Source: Oceanobacillus luteolus
GTDB lineage: Bacteria; Bacillota; Bacilli; Bacillales; Amphibacillaceae
Length of the DNA: 47,572 bases
Assembly: GCF_023715655.1 (NCBI RefSeq)
Contig: NZ_JAMBON010000028.1
Span: 1 to 47,572 of the forward strand
Direction: 5' to 3'
The position numbers were made by a program, and so were the translations under genes. This document shows, piece after piece, positions 1 to 8,799 of this stretch (its first letter is position 1; each line of letters starts with the position of its first letter). Below the pieces are notes generated by a model that was not told the origin of the DNA, made no database searches, and saw only the letters and a program-made list of their open reading frames with translations.

Positions 1-2
1 TA

Positions 3-86
3 TTTATGAAGCATTATAATGAAGAGCGTATTCAAGAAAAATTAGGCTACCAATCTCCAATAGAATTTCGTGGAATGGCAGCCTAA
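3..86 (+). CDS. IS3-family transposase, C-terminal fragment (cut by window edge)
   Basis: The window opens inside a reading frame that ends at the TAA at 84-86. The last 27 residues include HYNEERIQEKLGYQSPIEF, the typical end of the integrase-core (rve) domain of IS3/IS150-type OrfB transposases, where this YN.ER.Q..LGY.SP motif lies close to the C-terminus. Only the tail is visible, so intactness cannot be judged. The right end of the element probably lies in the next 40 bases or so; TGTCTCAAATTGCTATGTCA at 104-123 resembles an IS3-type terminal sequence, but this is inference. The element lies just past the 3' end of hemQ, so it would not interrupt a gene on this side. Confidence 0.75.
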   Translation, partial: FMKHYNEERIQEKLGYQSPIEFRGMAA

Positions 87-159
87 GAAGGTGTTTTATT
101 ATTGTCTCAAATTGCTATGTCAGTCTAGATGGAAGGCTTTTTTATAGACTAACTTCATA

Positions 160-909
160 TTAAACTTCAAAATAACCTGCAAAATCTTCTTCAGGTAGGT
201 ATGCTCCGATTATGAAGTCACCGAATTCGGCAAACTTAGTCGTCACTTCATCAAAACGCATTTCGTATACGATTTTTTTGAACTGAAGTGGGTCGTGGGC
301 GAATAGAGTGACACACCATTCCCATTCATCCAAACCGATGGAACCACTGATGATTTCTTTCACTTTGCCAGCATATTTGCGGCCAGTCATTCCATGCTCA
401 TAAAGTAATCTTGTACGTTCCGCTTTGGAGATTTCAAACCAGTTCGCATGTTGCTCACGACGGCGAGCCATTGGATAGAAACATGCGTATTCCCATTTTG
501 GCAGAATCGGTTTCAATCTTGCTTCCACCGCTGGGGAAAGCTCTCTGTCTTTTCCTTCTTGCATCGGATTATGCATAGTCATTTCCACGATGGATACATA
601 AGAGTATGCAGGGATAAGGAAATCCCCCAGCTTAGAACGATTAATATCTCGTTTGATTTCTTCCAGCTCGTCCATTGTAGGACGTAGGAAAATAAATAAC
701 AGATCAGCTTTATTGCCGACCACTTTATAGACAGATTGACTTCCTTCTTTATTTTCTTCAACAGCATCCCATTTTTTCATGATTTCCTGAAATTCATTGA
801 TTGCTGCTTTACGTTCTTCTTCTGCGATCATTTTCCATGATGGCCAGTCAAAAGTGCGTGTATCATGTAGTTTGCACCAACCATCCATTGTTACTACTGC
901 TTCAGCCAT
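160..909 (-). CDS. hemQ: Coproheme decarboxylase HemQ (chlorite dismutase-like)
   Basis: HemQ carries out the last step of the coproporphyrin-dependent haem pathway of Gram-positive bacteria, converting coproheme III to haem b by two peroxide-dependent decarboxylations. The protein is 249 aa, the usual size. It has the family's FYPMARRR segment with the catalytic tyrosine at 145 and the proximal haem ligand histidine at 172 (YEHG), the same positions as in Geobacillus/Listeria HemQ. The start is supported by AGGAGAG just upstream on the minus strand. It is divergent from pta with a 180-bp gap, as in B. subtilis (ywfI-pta). Confidence 0.95.
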   Translation of the reverse strand: MAEAVVTMDGWCKLHDTRTFDWPSWKMIAEEERKAAINEFQEIMKKWDAVEENKEGSQSVYKVVGNKADLLFIFLRPTMDELEEIKRDINRSKLGDFLIPAYSYVSIVEMTMHNPMQEGKDRELSPAVEARLKPILPKWEYACFYPMARRREQHANWFEISKAERTRLLYEHGMTGRKYAGKVKEIISGSIGLDEWEWCVTLFAHDPLQFKKIVYEMRFDEVTTKFAEFGDFIIGAYLPEEDFAGYFEV

Positions 910-1091
910 TCTATCTCTCCTAACATAATTGAATCTGCTTTCAATATAGCATAACTACCATATGTAATTCATCTTATAACTGTAGCTGTCAAACCTTTGT
1001 CAAATATCGGGTCAAATCAGTGGTTATTTCTTTCATTCATTAGCCAAATACCGTAAAATATTAGGTAAGACATCATAATGGAGGCGTTACA

Positions 1092-2069
1092 ATGAGTGAC
1101 TTATTCCAAGAGTTAAAACATAAAATTACTTCTGCAGACAAGAAAATTGTTTTTCCAGAAAGCCTGGACGAGCGAATCTTGGAAGCAGTATCGAAATTAA
1201 GTAAAGAGGGACTGCTGACACCTGTTTTAATTGGTGAAGAAAGTGCCATCCAGGAAAAAGCAAATTCCCTGTCATATGATATTAGTGGCTGTACGATAAT
1301 CGCTCCTAATCATTATCCAGCTTTTGAAGAAATGGTAGAATCCTTTGTTGAGCGTCGAAAAGGAAAAGCTACGCCGGAACAAGCTCGTGAGGTTCTAAAG
1401 AATGAGAACTATTTTGGAACGATGCTTGTCTATCAAAATGAAGCGGATGGACTAGTAAGTGGCGCCGTCCACTCTACATCAGACACCGTTCGCCCGGCAC
1501 TGCAAATCATTAAAACAAAGCCTGGGGTGAAGAAAACTTCTGGTGTATTCATTATGGTCAGAAATGAGGAAAAATATGTATTTGGCGACTGTGCCATCAA
1601 TATTGCACCAGATGCAAATGACCTTGCTGAAATTGCAGTGGAAACTGCAGGGACTGCGAAGCTCTTTAATATCGACCCGCGAGTTGCCATGTTAAGCTTT
1701 TCTACAAAAGGCTCTGCGAAGTCAGAAGAGACAGAGCGGGTAATCGATGCGCTACAGATAGCCAAGGAGACTAACCCAGATCTTGTCATCGATGGAGAAT
1801 TCCAATTCGATGCTGCCTTTGTACCAAGTGTTGCAGCTAAAAAAGCTCCAGATTCGGTCATCAAAGGAGATGCAAATGTATTTATTTTCCCAAGCCTTGA
1901 AGCGGGAAACATCGGCTATAAAATTGCCCAGCGCCTAGGTGGTTTTGAAGCAGTTGGGCCAATCTTGCAAGGACTTAACAGCCCCGTCAATGATTTATCC
2001 CGCGGGTGCAGCGCAGATGACGTGTACAAGCTCGCAATCATCACAGCAGCCCAAGCATTGGAAAGTTAA
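1092..2069 (+). CDS. pta: Phosphate acetyltransferase
   Basis: Pta interconverts acetyl-CoA plus phosphate and acetyl phosphate plus CoA, feeding acetate overflow with acetate kinase. The 325-aa product is one PTA/PTB domain and matches the short Bacillus-type Pta, which lacks the N-terminal domain of enterobacterial Pta. Family segments visible are KIVFPESLDERIL near the N-terminus, the SGAVHSTSDTVRPALQII block around residues 120-138, and the C-terminal GPILQGLNSPVNDLSRGC block. The ATG is preceded by GGAGGCG at good spacing. The gene is monocistronic, convergent with lipL; the gap contains a 52-bp repeat array. Confidence 0.96.
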   Translation: MSDLFQELKHKITSADKKIVFPESLDERILEAVSKLSKEGLLTPVLIGEESAIQEKANSLSYDISGCTIIAPNHYPAFEEMVESFVERRKGKATPEQAREVLKNENYFGTMLVYQNEADGLVSGAVHSTSDTVRPALQIIKTKPGVKKTSGVFIMVRNEEKYVFGDCAINIAPDANDLAEIAVETAGTAKLFNIDPRVAMLSFSTKGSAKSEETERVIDALQIAKETNPDLVIDGEFQFDAAFVPSVAAKKAPDSVIKGDANVFIFPSLEAGNIGYKIAQRLGGFEAVGPILQGLNSPVNDLSRGCSADDVYKLAIITAAQALES

Positions 2070-2118
2070 TATCATATCAAAACGCATGGAACCAGCAGTT
2101 GGTTACATGTGTTTTTGT

Positions 2119-2411
2119 TTTGCTGAGACGTTGCTGGTTTAAATTCCTGGAAACTTGCTATTGGGAAGTGTTCGGTCAAATAAAGAGATTTTACTTTTCC
2201 GAAACCCTGCTTCCAAGGAGCGTTCGGGCAAATAAAGTGGCTTTACTTTCCCGAATTCCCGCTTATAAGAAGTGCTCGGTCGAATAAAGTGGTCTTACTT
2301 TCCTGAAATCCCGCTTACAAGATGTGCTCAGTCAAATAAAGCAGCTCTACTTTCCCTAATCCATGTCTACATGGATTGTTCAGGAAAATAAAGCTGCTTT
2401 ATCTTATTCCA
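2119..2411. repeat. 52-bp tandem hairpin array, family 1 (pta/lipL gap)
   Basis: Five clear units begin at 2171, 2223, 2275, 2327 and 2379, exactly 52 bp apart, with a decayed one at 2119. Each unit is a 33-bp imperfect palindrome (TTCGGGCAAATAAAG, 3-bp centre, CTTTACTTTCCCGAA in the best copy at 2223) followed by a 19-bp spacer such as TTCCCGCTTATAAGAAGTG. The array fills the gap between convergent pta and lipL. The last unit, which contains ATAAAGCTGCTTTAT at 2388-2402, sits directly after the lipL stop and may act as its terminator. A period that is not a multiple of three, together with interrupted frames, rules out coding. Confidence 0.9.
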
Positions 2412-2415
2412 GGCA

Positions 2416-3264
2416 TTAACGCTGGTCAATCCGCTCATTTCGCTTCAGCATTTGCTCATAGCGCTTTTCAAATGTTGCTTTCTCTTGCTCCGAGAACTCC
2501 TGCACGATAATTTCTTCGCTCAAATTCTCTAATGCGCGGTATACTCGACTTTTCACATCATCAACTGTCAGCGGGTGGTCGAGCAGATCGGATAGAGACC
2601 CCATCACTTCTGGAACAACTTCAGGATATACAAACTTCGTGCTTTCATCTCTTTTACTCAGCCTATAAAACTCTTGGATATGACGGGCGCGCTGTTGGCT
2701 ATTGCCACGTACATCCAAATAAATTTGTGTCGCTGCTGCTTCCTTGATTCGACGCTGGGAGATACCGGCAAATTTTTTGCCATTAATACTTAAATCATAG
2801 TCCCCAGGACAGTAGGAGCCGACGATTTCATAAGCTTCGATTTCTCCTGTCAAATCTTGAAACATATGCTGGACAAAATGATACATCGCTTCATATGCAT
2901 CGTGGATGGAAACATGCTGTACATCTGGTAATACCAAGGACAAATTAAGCACATCCTCGTCCAATGCTACCGCAAGTCCACCAGAATTACGGATAATGAC
3001 TCGGTACCCTTGCTCCTGCAAGTAGGCGACCCCGTCGTCCAGAAAAGGTAGACGCCCGTCCGGAATTCCCAACACAATGGTACTCGGATGCTTCCATAGG
3101 CGAAAAGCAGGAGGGGATGCGCCGTTGCTCACTGCAGTTGCAATCGCATCATCTATCGCAAAAGAAGTCATTGCTGTATAAGGTTTCCCTTCAAATTCAT
3201 GCAGAGCAGTGTGATCTATATAACGAAAAGTTTCATAACTTATAATTTCATCCCATTTTTTCAT
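2416..3264 (-). CDS. lipL: Octanoyl-[GcvH]:protein N-octanoyltransferase LipL
   Basis: LipL moves octanoyl groups from GcvH to the E2 subunits of lipoate-dependent complexes, the amidotransfer step of Bacillus lipoate assembly. The 282-aa protein is a single BPL/LplA/LipB-type domain. It has RNSGGLAVALDEDVLNLS around residues 92-109 and GSYCPGDYDLSINGKKFAG around 149-167. Cys152 corresponds to the acyl-thioester cysteine of B. subtilis LipL (YwfL), and the NGKKFAG lysine is the conserved binding lysine. AAGGAGAAAACT precedes the ATG. It is divergent from ywfO, as in B. subtilis. Confidence 0.93.
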   Translation of the reverse strand: MKKWDEIISYETFRYIDHTALHEFEGKPYTAMTSFAIDDAIATAVSNGASPPAFRLWKHPSTIVLGIPDGRLPFLDDGVAYLQEQGYRVIIRNSGGLAVALDEDVLNLSLVLPDVQHVSIHDAYEAMYHFVQHMFQDLTGEIEAYEIVGSYCPGDYDLSINGKKFAGISQRRIKEAAATQIYLDVRGNSQQRARHIQEFYRLSKRDESTKFVYPEVVPEVMGSLSDLLDHPLTVDDVKSRVYRALENLSEEIIVQEFSEQEKATFEKRYEQMLKRNERIDQR

Positions 3265-3344
3265 AGTTTTCTCCTTATCCTTTTTTCCTATCCAATTGTA
3301 TTATATAATAAGTTAATAATCACCAAAAGAAACGGGTGGAAAAG

Positions 3345-4667
3345 TTGGCATATAAAGATGATCAATTATCAGAGGAGAAAGTATTTAAAGATCCAGTGCA
3401 CCGCTATGTGCATGTGCGGGATCGTGTCATATGGGATCTGATTGCGACCCCGGAATTTCAAAGATTACGGCGCATTAAACAGCTAGGAACGACGCATCTG
3501 ACCTTCCACGGTGCAGAACATAGCCGCTTCAACCATTCCCTCGGAGTCTATGAAATTGTCCGGAGAATCCTCAATAACTTCAAAGACCGTGAACATTGGA
3601 ACAATGAGGAACGGTTACTCTGCCTTTGTGCGGCATTGCTTCATGACCTTGGACATGGACCTTTTTCCCATTCCTTTGAAAAAGTTTTCAAGCTCGATCA
3701 TGAGTATTTCACCCAGGCCATCATTGTGGGCGATACGAAAGTAAATGAAATTTTGGAGAAAGTCAGTCCAGGTTTTGCGCGTAAAGTGGCAGACGTAATC
3801 GGAAAAACGTATGAAGATAAATTAGTCGTCAGTCTCATCTCCAGCCAAATTGATGCAGACCGGATGGATTACTTGCAACGTGATGCTTATTTCACTGGTG
3901 TCAGCTACGGTCATTTTGATATGGAAAGAATCCTCCGTGTCATGCGTCCAATCGAAGATCAGGTCGTCATAAAATCTACAGGTATGCATGCGGTGGAGGA
4001 CTATATTATGAGCCGCTATCAAATGTACTGGCAAGTATATTTCCATCCTGTCACACGCAGTGCGGAAGTCATTTTATCGAAAATACTTCACCGTGCGAAA
4101 CATTTATATCAAGATGTAGGGTATACGTTTAAATTAGAACCTATTCATTTCATTTCATTCTTTGAGGAAGATGTTTCCTTAGAAGATTATTTGAAACTGG
4201 ATGAATCGGTTGTCCAATATTACTTCCAACTTTGGCAAGAGGAAGAGGACGAGATTCTAAGCGACCTGTGCGAACGTTTTATGAATCGCCGGCTTTTCAA
4301 ATATGTCGAGTTCAATCCGAACTTACAAATTAATGATCTTCTGGAGCTTACGCAGTTATTTATGAAAGCAGGAATTGAGCCGGAATACTATCTAGTTGTA
4401 GATTCATCCTCCGATCTTCCGTATGACTTTTACCGGCCGGGAGAAGAGGAAGAGCGGCTGCCGATCCACTTGCAAATGCCGAATGGAAGCTTGAAAGAAT
4501 TATCTCGGCATTCCGATATTGTTGAATCGATTTCCGGGAAAAAACGGACCGACCACAAATTGTATTTCCCACTGGACAAGCTGAAGGCCCTCACAGACAA
4601 CGGATTAAAACGACAAATTATGGACATTCTTTACGGGCAAGGAGAGAGTAGAAAAAATGTTAATTAA
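3345..4667 (+). CDS. ywfO: HD-domain phosphohydrolase, YwfO family
   Basis: This is a dNTPase-like HD hydrolase of about 440 aa. The N-terminal half has FKDPVHRYVHVRDRVIWDLI, then FQRLRRIKQLG, FHGAEHSRFNHSLGVYEI and LLHDLGHGPFSHSFE, giving the H...HD...D metal-binding signature. The C-terminal part is the YwfO-specific extension. I chose the TTG at 3345 because GGGTGG lies 5 nt upstream and the protein then starts MAYKDDQLSEEKVFKD, like relatives. The alternative GTG at 3336 has no good ribosome site. It overlaps ywgA by 11 bp, so the two are translationally linked. The cellular substrate is not deducible here. Confidence 0.9.
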   Translation: MAYKDDQLSEEKVFKDPVHRYVHVRDRVIWDLIATPEFQRLRRIKQLGTTHLTFHGAEHSRFNHSLGVYEIVRRILNNFKDREHWNNEERLLCLCAALLHDLGHGPFSHSFEKVFKLDHEYFTQAIIVGDTKVNEILEKVSPGFARKVADVIGKTYEDKLVVSLISSQIDADRMDYLQRDAYFTGVSYGHFDMERILRVMRPIEDQVVIKSTGMHAVEDYIMSRYQMYWQVYFHPVTRSAEVILSKILHRAKHLYQDVGYTFKLEPIHFISFFEEDVSLEDYLKLDESVVQYYFQLWQEEEDEILSDLCERFMNRRLFKYVEFNPNLQINDLLELTQLFMKAGIEPEYYLVVDSSSDLPYDFYRPGEEEERLPIHLQMPNGSLKELSRHSDIVESISGKKRTDHKLYFPLDKLKALTDNGLKRQIMDILYGQGESRKNVN

Positions 4668-5154
4668 ACACGCAAAATTGATTCACTTTTTTTGTGTTGC
4701 CAATGAAGTAACCGGCCGAAAGAAATTGCAGAAGATGATCTATATTTTACAAAAAGCCGATTGTCCATTTGAGGAGAAATATCAATTTCATTTCTATGGA
4801 CCCTATTCGGAAGAGTTGACGTTACGAGTCGAAGAGCTCTGTAACCTTGGATTTCTTACTGAAACAAAGGAAGATAAAGCGAACTACTTCCAGTATTGTT
4901 ATCACGTCACACCGGAAGGCGAGAATTTCTTGAAGCAATTCACGCTCGACATGCCGGATATGATGGAAAAAGTGGATTTGCTGAAATCAAAAAGCTCGCG
5001 TTTTCTTGAACTTGTCTCTACTATTTTATACTTCGAAGATTTACCACAGCTTGAACAAGTAGAAAAACTGCACCAAGTGAAACCGAAACAAAACTTCTCG
5101 GATGAAGAGATAAAAGAAGCATATAAGTTTATTACACAGATTCGTGAGTTATAA
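4657..5154 (+). CDS. ywgA: YwgA family protein
   Basis: A 165-aa soluble protein matching the YwgA family, which in Bacillaceae follows the HD hydrolase ywfO as here. It starts inside the end of ywfO, with GGAGAGAG upstream. Visible features are a basic-hydrophobic N-terminus (LIKHAKLIHFFCVANEVTGR), LQKMIYILQKADCPF and FHFYGPYSEELTLRVEEL. The latter pattern resembles the winged-helix-like DUF4065/Panacea type fold, but that is inference. No enzyme motif, signal peptide or membrane segment is seen. Function unknown. Confidence 0.85.
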   Translation: MLIKHAKLIHFFCVANEVTGRKKLQKMIYILQKADCPFEEKYQFHFYGPYSEELTLRVEELCNLGFLTETKEDKANYFQYCYHVTPEGENFLKQFTLDMPDMMEKVDLLKSKSSRFLELVSTILYFEDLPQLEQVEKLHQVKPKQNFSDEEIKEAYKFITQIREL

Positions 5155-5192
5155 TTGGGATAAAGGAATAATGCCTTTCCCATTATGATGTG

Positions 5193-5223
5193 GGACAGGA
5201 AACACTGCTGTCCTGCTTTTTTA
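5193..5223 (+). terminator. Intrinsic terminator after ywgA
   Basis: GGACAG at 5193-5198 pairs with CTGTCC at about 5208-5213, followed by TGCTTTTTT. It closes the ywfO-ywgA operon. Confidence 0.75.
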
Positions 5224-5258
5224 TAGGAGTCAATTAGAGAGTGAAAGGAGTAATGACA

Positions 5259-5771
5259 ATGACAAATGATCAAGAAAAAAAGAAAAATAGATTTACGATT
5301 ATAAAAGATGATTCAACTGATGGACATGGAGGATACGGAGTGGGGGCAATCAGCTTAGAAAATATGTCTTCTGTCATCGTCGACCCGAATGAGAATAAAG
5401 CGTACGTTGATATGGGAGCGATGCATGCCCGCAGTGAAGTGGAGCGCCGCGTAAAGTGGATCCGAAATAAAGAAGAGGTACCAAATGGTAAGCTGTATTG
5501 GATCGTTTGGGTGAACCTTGATCGTAATGAGAAAGGCACGTATTATGCAGGGGTTGCCGGCAGTGAAATCCGCGTAGACCGGGAAATCAAGCGCGCCTAC
5601 AAATCAATGGCAGAGCATGTGAAACATATGGAGCAGTCACTAAAAAATAAAATCGTCATCGACCATATGGATGAACATTCGAAAAAGTTGTTACGGGATT
5701 ATCTCATTGAATTTAACGAAGAGATGTGGAATAACTCAACAGATGAATTAAAACAAGCGTTTGAACAGTGA
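5259..5771 (+). CDS. ywhD: YwhD family protein
   Basis: A 170-aa YwhD family protein of unknown function, in the same place as B. subtilis ywhD upstream of the class A PBP gene. AAAGGAG at 5244-5250 is 8 nt from the ATG at 5259 and only 2 nt from an ATG at 5253, so I prefer 5259; an in-frame GTG at 5241 lies 5' of the ribosome site. The protein has GHGGYGVGAISLENMSSVIVD, MGAMHARSEVERRVKW and LYWIVWVNLDR. There is no signal peptide or membrane segment. It is convergent with pbpG. Confidence 0.87.
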   Translation: MTNDQEKKKNRFTIIKDDSTDGHGGYGVGAISLENMSSVIVDPNENKAYVDMGAMHARSEVERRVKWIRNKEEVPNGKLYWIVWVNLDRNEKGTYYAGVAGSEIRVDREIKRAYKSMAEHVKHMEQSLKNKIVIDHMDEHSKKLLRDYLIEFNEEMWNNSTDELKQAFEQ

Positions 5772-5873
5772 GATTTGAACAAAATGTGACGAAAAAAGTA
5801 AAAAAACGTTAAAAAGTTGTGATTTAAGGTAGAAATTTGTAAAATATATTTAAATGGACATTTTTACTAGGAC

Positions 5874-5930
5874 AAAAAAGAAACCAACAGTAGCTGAGCT
5901 GGACACTCGCTGCTCGTTGGTTTCTTTTTT
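5874..5930. terminator. Bidirectional terminator between ywhD and pbpG
   Basis: AAAAAAGAAACCAAC at 5874-5888 is complementary to GTTGGTTTCTTTTTT at 5916-5930. The A-rich and T-rich flanks let it work on both strands, for convergent ywhD and pbpG. Confidence 0.93.
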
Positions 5931-5957
5931 GTAACAAACCTATTCAATTCGGGCGGT

Positions 5958-7979
5958 TCAGCCGAAAAACATTTGAAACCACTTTTTGAAAAATCCATCT
6001 TCCTCTTGGTCAGGATTGATTTGTGGCTCGCAATAATCCATTGGCTCTGTACCTTCCTCAAAGTACATGATTATATTCTCTCCACAGTAGGGAGTAGCAC
6101 GCAATCCGGTTTCCAAATCAATCGGAACACCAACGACGCCATCTGGAACTGGAAAGTTTTCTTGAGGCTGGTCCTTATGGGCTGCCTCCATGACACGGGC
6201 CCAAATTTCTTTCGCATAAGTTGACTCTTGTACCAATTCAATCGTCCGGTTATCGTCATATCCTGTCCAAACCCCTGTTGCTATGGATGGGCTGTAACCA
6301 ACCATCCAGTTATCCGAGGCAGTGGTACCGGACTTACCCGCATATAATCTCGACAATTGATTGGAAATCGGGCTACCTGTAACCGGCATATAACCATTCA
6401 ACTTTGGCTCAAAAATCCCACTTAACAGATGGGTCAAAATAAAACTCGTCTTCTCATTCAATACCTGCTTCTGGCGCGGCTGCTCTCTTTCATAAATTAC
6501 TCGATCATGTTTATCGATAATTTTTTCTATCGTATAGGGCGAAGTTTCTTTCCCGCCATTCCCCAGCATGCTATAAGCGTTAACCAATTCCTCCAGAGAT
6601 ACCGCCGCTGTGCCTAGGGCAAGGGACGGGACGGATGGCAGATCACCATCAATCCCGAATTTTTTCGCCGTTTCCACTAAACGATCGGTCCCCAAATAGA
6701 TATTCGTCCGTACCGCATACACATTATCAGAAAGGGCAATCGCTTGAGCGAGATTGATCGGTTCGTAAGCGTAATAATGATTGAAGTTACTCGGTTCGTA
6801 TATTTCACCGTTGTTCAATCTGAATGCCGTCGGCTTGCTCATCAGTTCCGTAAGTGGGGTATAACCGCTTTCCAGAGCGGTGTAATATAAAAATGGTTTA
6901 AAGCTTGATCCTGGCATACGTTCCGCACTCGTCGCCCGGTTGAACTCACTATTACGATAATTTTTACCTCCTGATAGGGCGAGCACCGCTCCCGTGTGGA
7001 TATCCATTGAATAGATGGCCGTTTCAAGTTCTGTATCTTCTGGAATCACCTCGGGTATCACTTCTTCCAACTCGGTCTGGAGGTCCTCATCGAGTGTTGT
7101 ATATAACCGATATCCACCTGAACGTATCTCTTCCTCAGGCAGTTCAAGGATGCCAGCCGCCTCGCTGATCGCTTGATCAAGAAAGTGTCCGGCAAACTCT
7201 TGGATCATCTTTTCTCCATTTGAATCGTATTCCAGTTTTTCATTAGCTGCCATATAATAAGTCGCATCGTCAATCACATTTCCACGCCAGAGGGTCTTGA
7301 GAATCAAGTCTTTCCTTGCAACGGCCTTCTCTTCGTTATTAAAGGGGGAATAGTGGGTTGGACCTTTAGGTATTCCAACCAACATCGCCGCCTCGGCATA
7401 AGAGAGATCTTCTTGGGATTTCCCGAAAAAATATTGACTCGCTGTTTCAATTCCATATGCTCCATGTCCGTAATAAATGGTATTTAAATAACCTTCCAAT
7501 ATTTCATCTTTTGTATAGTGCATTTCCAATTGAATCGTGTAAAATGCTTCCTTCAGCTTACGTACCCATGTCTTTTCATGGGTTAAATAGAGATTCCGAG
7601 CAAGCTGTTGAGTAATGGTACTGGCACCCTCGCGCAGCGAACCGGTCTGGATATTTTTTAAAATCGCTCCCCCGATCCGCTTAATATCAAATCCAAAGTG
7701 ATCATAAAAATGTTTATCCTCAATGAGGATGGTTGTCGCAATTACTTTATCGGAAATGTCATCAAGCTCTATCCAAAAACGGTTCTCAAAAGCGCTCTCG
7801 ACACCAATTATCTTTTCGTTATTACTATAAATCATTGTGTTTTGTTCGGTGCTCATTGGCGGAGGTCCCATCAAGTAACTTACCCCGAGCAATCCAATTA
7901 CAGATAAGAGGACGACTGCAACCATGTAAAAACCTAACTTGAATATAATTCTTGGCAATCGTTTTTTTCGCCTTTTCAC
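5958..7979 (-). CDS. pbpG: Class A penicillin-binding protein PbpG (PBP2d type)
   Basis: A bifunctional peptidoglycan glycosyltransferase/transpeptidase of 673 aa, near the size of B. subtilis PbpG. A basic N-terminus and one membrane anchor (about residues 11-36) precede the GT51 domain. That domain has IEDKHFYDHFGFD with catalytic Glu87 and the STITQQLARNLYL block at about 120-132. The transpeptidase domain has SxxK at Ser358 (GSSFKPF), SDN and a KSGTT box. The start is GTG with GGAAGAA just upstream. In B. subtilis this enzyme acts in the forespore during spore peptidoglycan synthesis. The upstream sequence here has a forespore-type promoter, consistent with that role. Confidence 0.94.
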   Translation of the reverse strand: MKRRKKRLPRIIFKLGFYMVAVVLLSVIGLLGVSYLMGPPPMSTEQNTMIYSNNEKIIGVESAFENRFWIELDDISDKVIATTILIEDKHFYDHFGFDIKRIGGAILKNIQTGSLREGASTITQQLARNLYLTHEKTWVRKLKEAFYTIQLEMHYTKDEILEGYLNTIYYGHGAYGIETASQYFFGKSQEDLSYAEAAMLVGIPKGPTHYSPFNNEEKAVARKDLILKTLWRGNVIDDATYYMAANEKLEYDSNGEKMIQEFAGHFLDQAISEAAGILELPEEEIRSGGYRLYTTLDEDLQTELEEVIPEVIPEDTELETAIYSMDIHTGAVLALSGGKNYRNSEFNRATSAERMPGSSFKPFLYYTALESGYTPLTELMSKPTAFRLNNGEIYEPSNFNHYYAYEPINLAQAIALSDNVYAVRTNIYLGTDRLVETAKKFGIDGDLPSVPSLALGTAAVSLEELVNAYSMLGNGGKETSPYTIEKIIDKHDRVIYEREQPRQKQVLNEKTSFILTHLLSGIFEPKLNGYMPVTGSPISNQLSRLYAGKSGTTASDNWMVGYSPSIATGVWTGYDDNRTIELVQESTYAKEIWARVMEAAHKDQPQENFPVPDGVVGVPIDLETGLRATPYCGENIIMYFEEGTEPMDYCEPQINPDQEEDGFFKKWFQMFFG

Positions 7980-8013
7980 TTCTTCCAGCTCCCCTAATAC
8001 TCGCTTTTCATCC

Positions 8014-8042
8014 AGTATGGGAAAATTAGGGAGAAAATAAAC
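8014..8042 (-). promoter_or_regulatory. Candidate forespore (sigma-F/sigma-G) promoter of pbpG
   Basis: On the minus strand GTTTA, 15 bp, then TCCCATACT is found about 35 nt before the GTG of pbpG. This has the same -35, spacing and CCATACT core as the sigma-F promoter before spoIIR, except that the GG of the sigma-F -10 box is replaced by TC. Read as GTTTA-18-CATACTG it also approaches the sigma-G consensus. B. subtilis pbpG is transcribed by sigma-F, which supports the call. Confidence 0.55.
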
Positions 8043-8110
8043 AATAATCCCTTGTTTTCTATTAGGAATGAGAATGGTGCAAGAGCTTCAGCTTAGGATG
8101 ATTCACTCCG

Positions 8111-8799
8111 TTCGTGTTCTAATAAGTAGTCTAAGAGCATGAGTTAGGGAGAATTATTTATGCTTCGTGCTTTTGTAATTGATCTAAGAGCATGAGTGAG
8201 CAGAAATCTCCGCGGTTCGTGTACTTATAATTGTTCTAAGAGCATGAGTGGAAAGAATTCATTGTGGTTCGTGTTCCTATAATCGTTCTAAGAGCATGAA
8301 TGAGCAGAAATTTCCGCGGTTCGTGTACTTATAATCGTTCTAAGAGCATGTACGAGAAGAATTTCCCGCGGTTCATGTTTTTATAAGTGGTCTAAGAACA
8401 TGAATGAGAAGAATTTCCCGTGCCTCGTGTTCTAATAAGTAGTCTAAGAGCATGAACGAGTATAATTTTCCGCAGTTCGTGTACTTATAAGTATTCTAAG
8501 AGCACGAATGAGAAGAATTCCTCGTGCCTCGTGCTCTTATAAGTAGTCTAAGAGCACGAATGAGAAGAATTCCCTGTGATTCGTGTTCTTATAAGTGGTC
8601 TAAGAACATGAATGAGAAGAATTCCCTGCGCTTCATGTTCTTACAAGTGTTCTAAGAGCATGAACGAAAAAATTCTCCCGTGGTTCATGTTCTTACAAGC
8701 ATTCTAAGTACACGAATGAATAGCTTCCGTCTATCATTCCGTTCTTATATACCAAATAAGGACACGAACAAGAGGTATTCTCTTCCGTTCGTGTCCTTA
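8111..8799. repeat. 52-bp tandem hairpin array, family 2 (pbpG/FMN reductase gap)
   Basis: Fourteen units begin at 8111, 8164, 8216, 8268, 8320, 8372, 8424, 8476, 8528, 8580, 8632, 8684, 8737 and 8788. Eleven unit starts from 8164 to 8684 are exactly 52 bp apart. Each has a 33-bp palindrome, for example TTCATGTTCTTA at 8632, a 9-nt centre and TAAGAGCATGAA, then a 19-bp spacer such as TGAGAAGAATTCCCTGTGA. The arms change together: AAGAGCACGA/TCGTGCTCTT, AAGAACATGAA/TTCATGTTCTT, AAGGACACGAA/TTCGTGTCCTT. The array fills nearly all of the 848-bp gap upstream of pbpG. It is not coding. Confidence 0.93.
8757..8799 (-). terminator. Probable terminator of the FMN reductase gene (last array hairpin)
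   Basis: TAAGGACACGAAC at 8757-8769 and GTTCGTGTCCTTA at 8787-8799 form a perfect 13-bp stem. On the minus strand it lies about 30 nt past the stop of the reductase gene and is followed by TTATTTGG. It is also the edge of the 52-bp array, so a terminator and the array unit may share an origin. Confidence 0.6.

Noticed and set aside
122-151. Terminator of hemQ at AGTCTA...TAGACT
   Set aside because: The six-base arms enclose T-rich sequence in the loop and no U tract follows on the minus strand; it may belong to the IS end.
1433-1912. Long antisense frame of 159 codons inside pta
   Set aside because: Shadow of a strongly conserved gene; no start signal or family pattern.
8111-8799. CRISPR-like regular spacing in the arrays
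   Set aside because: The spacers are as similar to each other as the palindromes are, no cas genes lie nearby, and the repeat unit is a 52-bp tandem copy, so these are not CRISPR arrays.
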